From Lentisphaerota bacterium (GTDB lineage Bacteria > Verrucomicrobiota > Kiritimatiellia > RFP12 > JAAYLN01): 8,331 nucleotides of DNA. Shown piece by piece: positions 6,962 to 8,331 of this stretch. The notes below the pieces were generated by a model that saw only the letters and a program-made list of their open reading frames with translations, was not told the DNA's origin and made no database searches. Numbering within the stretch: the first letter of the stretch is position 1; each line of letters begins with the position of its first letter. The translations under genes and the position numbers were made by a program. The DNA lies in assembly GCA_012514915.1 (NCBI GenBank), contig JAAYZJ010000349.1, positions 1-8,331 on the forward strand. Reading direction: 5' to 3'.

Positions 6962-7782
6962 GGCGCGCTTCCCTCGCCGCCCGTCTTGGCGTCGGGCGCC
7001 GGGACCGGGCGGTCGAGCCGTTTGAGGACTTTCTTGAGGTCGTCCCAGGCTTCGCGCTTGACGGAGGGAAAGCGCAGCAGATAGGCGGGGTGGTAGGTCG
7101 GCATCAGGGGAATCCCCTCGAACATCGACCAGATGCCCCGGAGCCGGGTGATGCCCGAGCTGCCCAGCAGACCGAGGATGGCGGTATTGCCCATCGCCAC
7201 GATCACGCGGGGGCGGATGACCGCGATCTGGGCCTTCAGAAAGGGTAGGCAGGCCGCCATCTCGTCGACGGCGGGCTGGCGGTTGTTCGGGGGGCGGCAC
7301 TTGCAGATGTTGGCGATGAAGATTTCGTCCCGCGTGTAGCCCATCGCCCCGATCATCTTCGTCAGCAACTGGCCGGCCCGCCCGACGAAGGCGAGCCCCT
7401 GGCGATCCTCTTCGGCCCCCGGCGCCTCGCCGATGAAGAGGACGTCGGGGCTGGACGCATTGCCCTGGCCCGGAACGACGGTGGTGCGTTCCCGGCAGAG
7501 GGCGCATTTGCGGCAGGCGGCGGCCGCGGCGGCGATTTCCGCGAGGGCGGCGGCCGCGGCGGCGGGCTTCCGGCCGGGCGCGGGCGCGACGGGCGCCGCC
7601 GTTGCGGAGCCGTCCGCGCGCGGCTTGCCGGCGGGCGGGGAAGTCCGGGGCTTCTTCTTGCAGGCGGCCAGCGCGGCCACCGTCTCGGGCTCCAGTTCCA
7701 CGGTCACGTCCCCGCACTCGCGCTGGAAGCGGAGGTGATCGATCAGTCCCTCGACCAGGGTTTGGCGTGGCTTGTTATTCAT
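6958..7782 (-). CDS. udg: Family 4 (iron-sulfur) uracil-DNA glycosylase
   Basis: A 274-residue DNA repair enzyme that cuts uracil from DNA to start base-excision repair. The core (about 88-255) matches family 4 closely. It has a first cysteine pair Cys90/Cys93 (CRKC), active-site loop GEAPGAEED (118-126), FVGRAGQLL (132-140), IANICKCRPPNNR (156-168) and HPAYLL (231-236). Likely [4Fe-4S] ligands are Cys90, Cys93, Cys162 and Cys178, the last two 15 residues apart as in the family. Residues 1-87 are an extension: a 45-residue N-terminal segment, then a Lys/Pro/Ala-rich linker with two Ala runs. The short acidic C-terminal tail is also variable. There is no Shine-Dalgarno before the ATG at 7782, but a promoter placed almost at the start codon suggests a near-leaderless message. 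manA follows with a 4-base overlap. Confidence 0.95.
   Translation of the reverse strand: MNNKPRQTLVEGLIDHLRFQRECGDVTVELEPETVAALAACKKKPRTSPPAGKPRADGSATAAPVAPAPGRKPAAAAAALAEIAAAAAACRKCALCRERTTVVPGQGNASSPDVLFIGEAPGAEEDRQGLAFVGRAGQLLTKMIGAMGYTRDEIFIANICKCRPPNNRQPAVDEMAACLPFLKAQIAVIRPRVIVAMGNTAILGLLGSSGITRLRGIWSMFEGIPLMPTYHPAYLLRFPSVKREAWDDLKKVLKRLDRPVPAPDAKTGGEGSAP
7516..7564 (-). repeat. Direct repeat encoding the Ala-rich linker of Udg
   Basis: The same 19 bases, each containing GCGGCCGC, occur at 7516-7534 and 7546-7564, exactly 30 bases (ten codons) apart. They encode the two polyalanine runs just before the first iron-sulfur cysteines. In-frame repeat slippage is the likely origin. Confidence 0.7.
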
Positions 7783-7790
7783 GCGCGGTT

Positions 7791-7819
7791 ATCATTCCCC
7801 ACCCGGGGGCGGATGTCAA
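7791..7819 (-). promoter_or_regulatory. Predicted promoter of udg-manA
   Basis: On the minus strand TTGACA (7819-7814) is followed after 17 bases by AATGAT (7796-7791), which matches TATAAT at four of six positions. Transcription would start near 7784-7783, only one or two bases before the udg ATG. An alternative -10, GATAAC (7793-7788), has a long 20-base spacer and would start transcription at the ATG itself. Either reading gives an almost leaderless mRNA. Confidence 0.55.
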
Positions 7820-7869
7820 GACGGCGATTCGGTTGGCGCCGGGGGGGGATGCATCCTCGTTTGGGTGAC

Positions 7870-7887
7870 TTGCGTCTCTTGGCGCTT
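7870..7887. repeat. CTTGCGTCT/CTTGGCGCT short tandem words
   Basis: Two adjacent 9-base words, CTTGCGTCT (7870-7878) and CTTGGCGCT (7879-7887), share six positions. They lie nine bases from the inner edge of repeat copy B, a position comparable to the CTCTGTG tract beside copy A. No function is evident. Confidence 0.35.
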
Positions 7888-7896
7888 TCGCTCCAT

Positions 7897-8034
7897 ACGG
7901 CTTGACGAGGGCCGCGAAGCCAATCGTGTCCCGTTGTCGTGCCCCGTAGTCGTCGTCCGAAGCGCATCGTCGGCGAACGAGGCAATCGGCACGCTGGAGC
8001 CCGCCGTCCCCGGCGGCCGTTCGCCATCCACGCC
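7897..8034 (-). repeat. 138-base structured intergenic repeat, copy B (inverted)
   Basis: This is the reverse-complement partner of the repeat at 5757-5893. It keeps the inner hairpin CCGCCG/CGGCGG (8002-8007 and 8012-8017). It also has a longer outer stem, GGCGAACG (7973-7980) with CGTTCGCC (8019-8026), eight perfect pairs against six in copy A. Together with copy A it brackets udg and manA. It lies upstream of the udg promoter, so it is unlikely to be in the udg transcript. Confidence 0.85.
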
Positions 8035-8064
8035 CCGCCAAGGACCGCGGGCCCCTGGGGGTCG

Positions 8065-8161
8065 TCCTCGTCCATCGTCCTCGCCCTCGATTCTTCGCCA
8101 CGACCCATCGAGAACGAGGACGAGGGCCGTTCGCTGCGCTCCCGGAGGACGAGGACGATGC
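8065..8161. repeat. GA/CT-rich inverted repeat cluster
   Basis: CATCGTCCTCG (8074-8084) is the exact complement of CGAGGACGATG (8151-8161). GTCCTCGTC (8065-8073) likewise pairs with GACGAGGAC (8149-8157). A further GAGAACGAGGACGAGGG block lies between at 8111-8127. One flank is pyrimidine-rich and the other purine-rich, built from GTCCTC/GAGGAC hexamers. It is non-coding and has no mobile-element gene. Confidence 0.6.
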
Positions 8162-8181
8162 AACCGACAAGCGGCGCCAGG

Positions 8182-8210
8182 GTGCGATTCAACTTGGTTG
8201 AATCGCACCG
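8182..8210. repeat. Perfect 13-bp hairpin
   Basis: GGTGCGATTCAAC (8182-8194) and GTTGAATCGCACC (8198-8210) are exact complements around the loop TTG. It is the strongest single stem-loop in the window. No T-run follows on either strand, so a classic intrinsic terminator is unlikely. An AATTCAG tandem repeat begins two bases later. Confidence 0.8.
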
Positions 8211-8211
8211 A

Positions 8212-8232
8212 ATTCAGAATTCAGAATTCAGT
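8212..8232. repeat. AATTCAG heptamer tandem repeat, three units
   Basis: Three exact AATTCAG units run end to end and are followed by degenerate units TATCCAG and AATATTG (8233-8246). This marks an abrupt drop in G+C, and the A/T-richer character continues to the window end. No gene is evident in 8247-8331. Confidence 0.75.
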
Positions 8233-8331
8233 ATCCAGAATATTGCACGACAACAACTTAAGTGTCTTGTTGCCCATCCAGGATGTGGTCTCGATTGTGC
8301 GGACACGAAAAGGGAAGCTAAAGGACGCGCA

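Noticed and set aside
5957..7084. 375-residue plus-strand frame over manA
   Set aside because: It is antisense to manA, which has intact zinc-ligand and catalytic motifs; the plus-strand translation has none.
6962..7717. Extension of manA upstream in its frame to 7717
   Set aside because: The homologous protein begins at MTGGLAYPLRF (6961). The extension runs through udg in another frame and reads as Arg/Gly-rich noise, and a GAGGG ribosome site supports the ATG at 6961.
8215..8331. Minus-strand frame open from the right window edge to a TGA at 8217-8215, which would be the end of a gene
   Set aside because: Only about 37 residues are visible, it runs into the AATTCAG tandem repeat, and no family is recognisable; there is too little to call a gene.
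1..8331. CRISPR arrays, tRNA or rRNA genes, and phage defence genes
   Set aside because: No regularly spaced repeat array, no cloverleaf and no rRNA-like sequence were seen; every confident gene belongs to a known metabolic, transport, repair or secreted family.

Overview
The window is high-G+C bacterial chromosome (coding regions strongly G/C-ending) carrying five confident protein genes. They are a ferrous iron uptake pair (feoA, feoB), a large secreted DUF4838-type protein, and, on the opposite strand, a family 4 uracil-DNA glycosylase gene overlapping a class I mannose-6-phosphate isomerase gene. A secreted DUF4838 protein together with intergenic DNA full of hairpins and short periodic words suggests a member of the Planctomycetes-Verrucomicrobia-Chlamydiae group, perhaps Kiritimatiellota or a relative. 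This placement is inferred from gene content and texture; no ribosomal or marker gene is present.

Layout. 1-115: promoter region of the iron operon, with a TTAG-N6-CTAA palindrome between the -35 and -10 elements. 116-2687: feoA then feoB, separated by 28 bases that contain a perfect 14-base palindrome and no Shine-Dalgarno sequence. 2688-3071: non-coding, with weak hairpins and a good ribosome binding site at its end. 3072-5690: the DUF4838 gene. 5691-5989: repeat-rich spacer with duplicated GTTGAAC/GTTCAGC words, a T6 run, a 137-base repeat (copy A) and a CTCTGTG-type tract. 5990-7782 (minus strand): udg then manA, overlapping by ATGA. 7783-8331: udg promoter, an inverted second copy (copy B) of the 137-base repeat, a GA/CT-rich inverted repeat, a 13-bp perfect hairpin and an AATTCAG tandem repeat.

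How the genes relate. FeoA and FeoB act together: FeoB is the inner-membrane Fe2+ transporter with a cytosolic G domain and FeoA is its small SH3-like partner. The promoter palindrome suggests control by a metal-sensing repressor. The DUF4838 protein is probably exported and may act on glycans, but its activity is unknown. ManA links mannose-6-phosphate to glycolysis, and Udg removes uracil from DNA. Their overlap implies co-transcription and translational coupling rather than a shared pathway.

Most unusual points. The udg-manA pair is bracketed by two inverted copies, about 88% identical, of a structured repeat. FeoB has Thr instead of Asn at the first position of the G4 nucleotide-specificity motif. 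The udg mRNA is predicted to be almost leaderless. I did not find a clear new multi-gene system.
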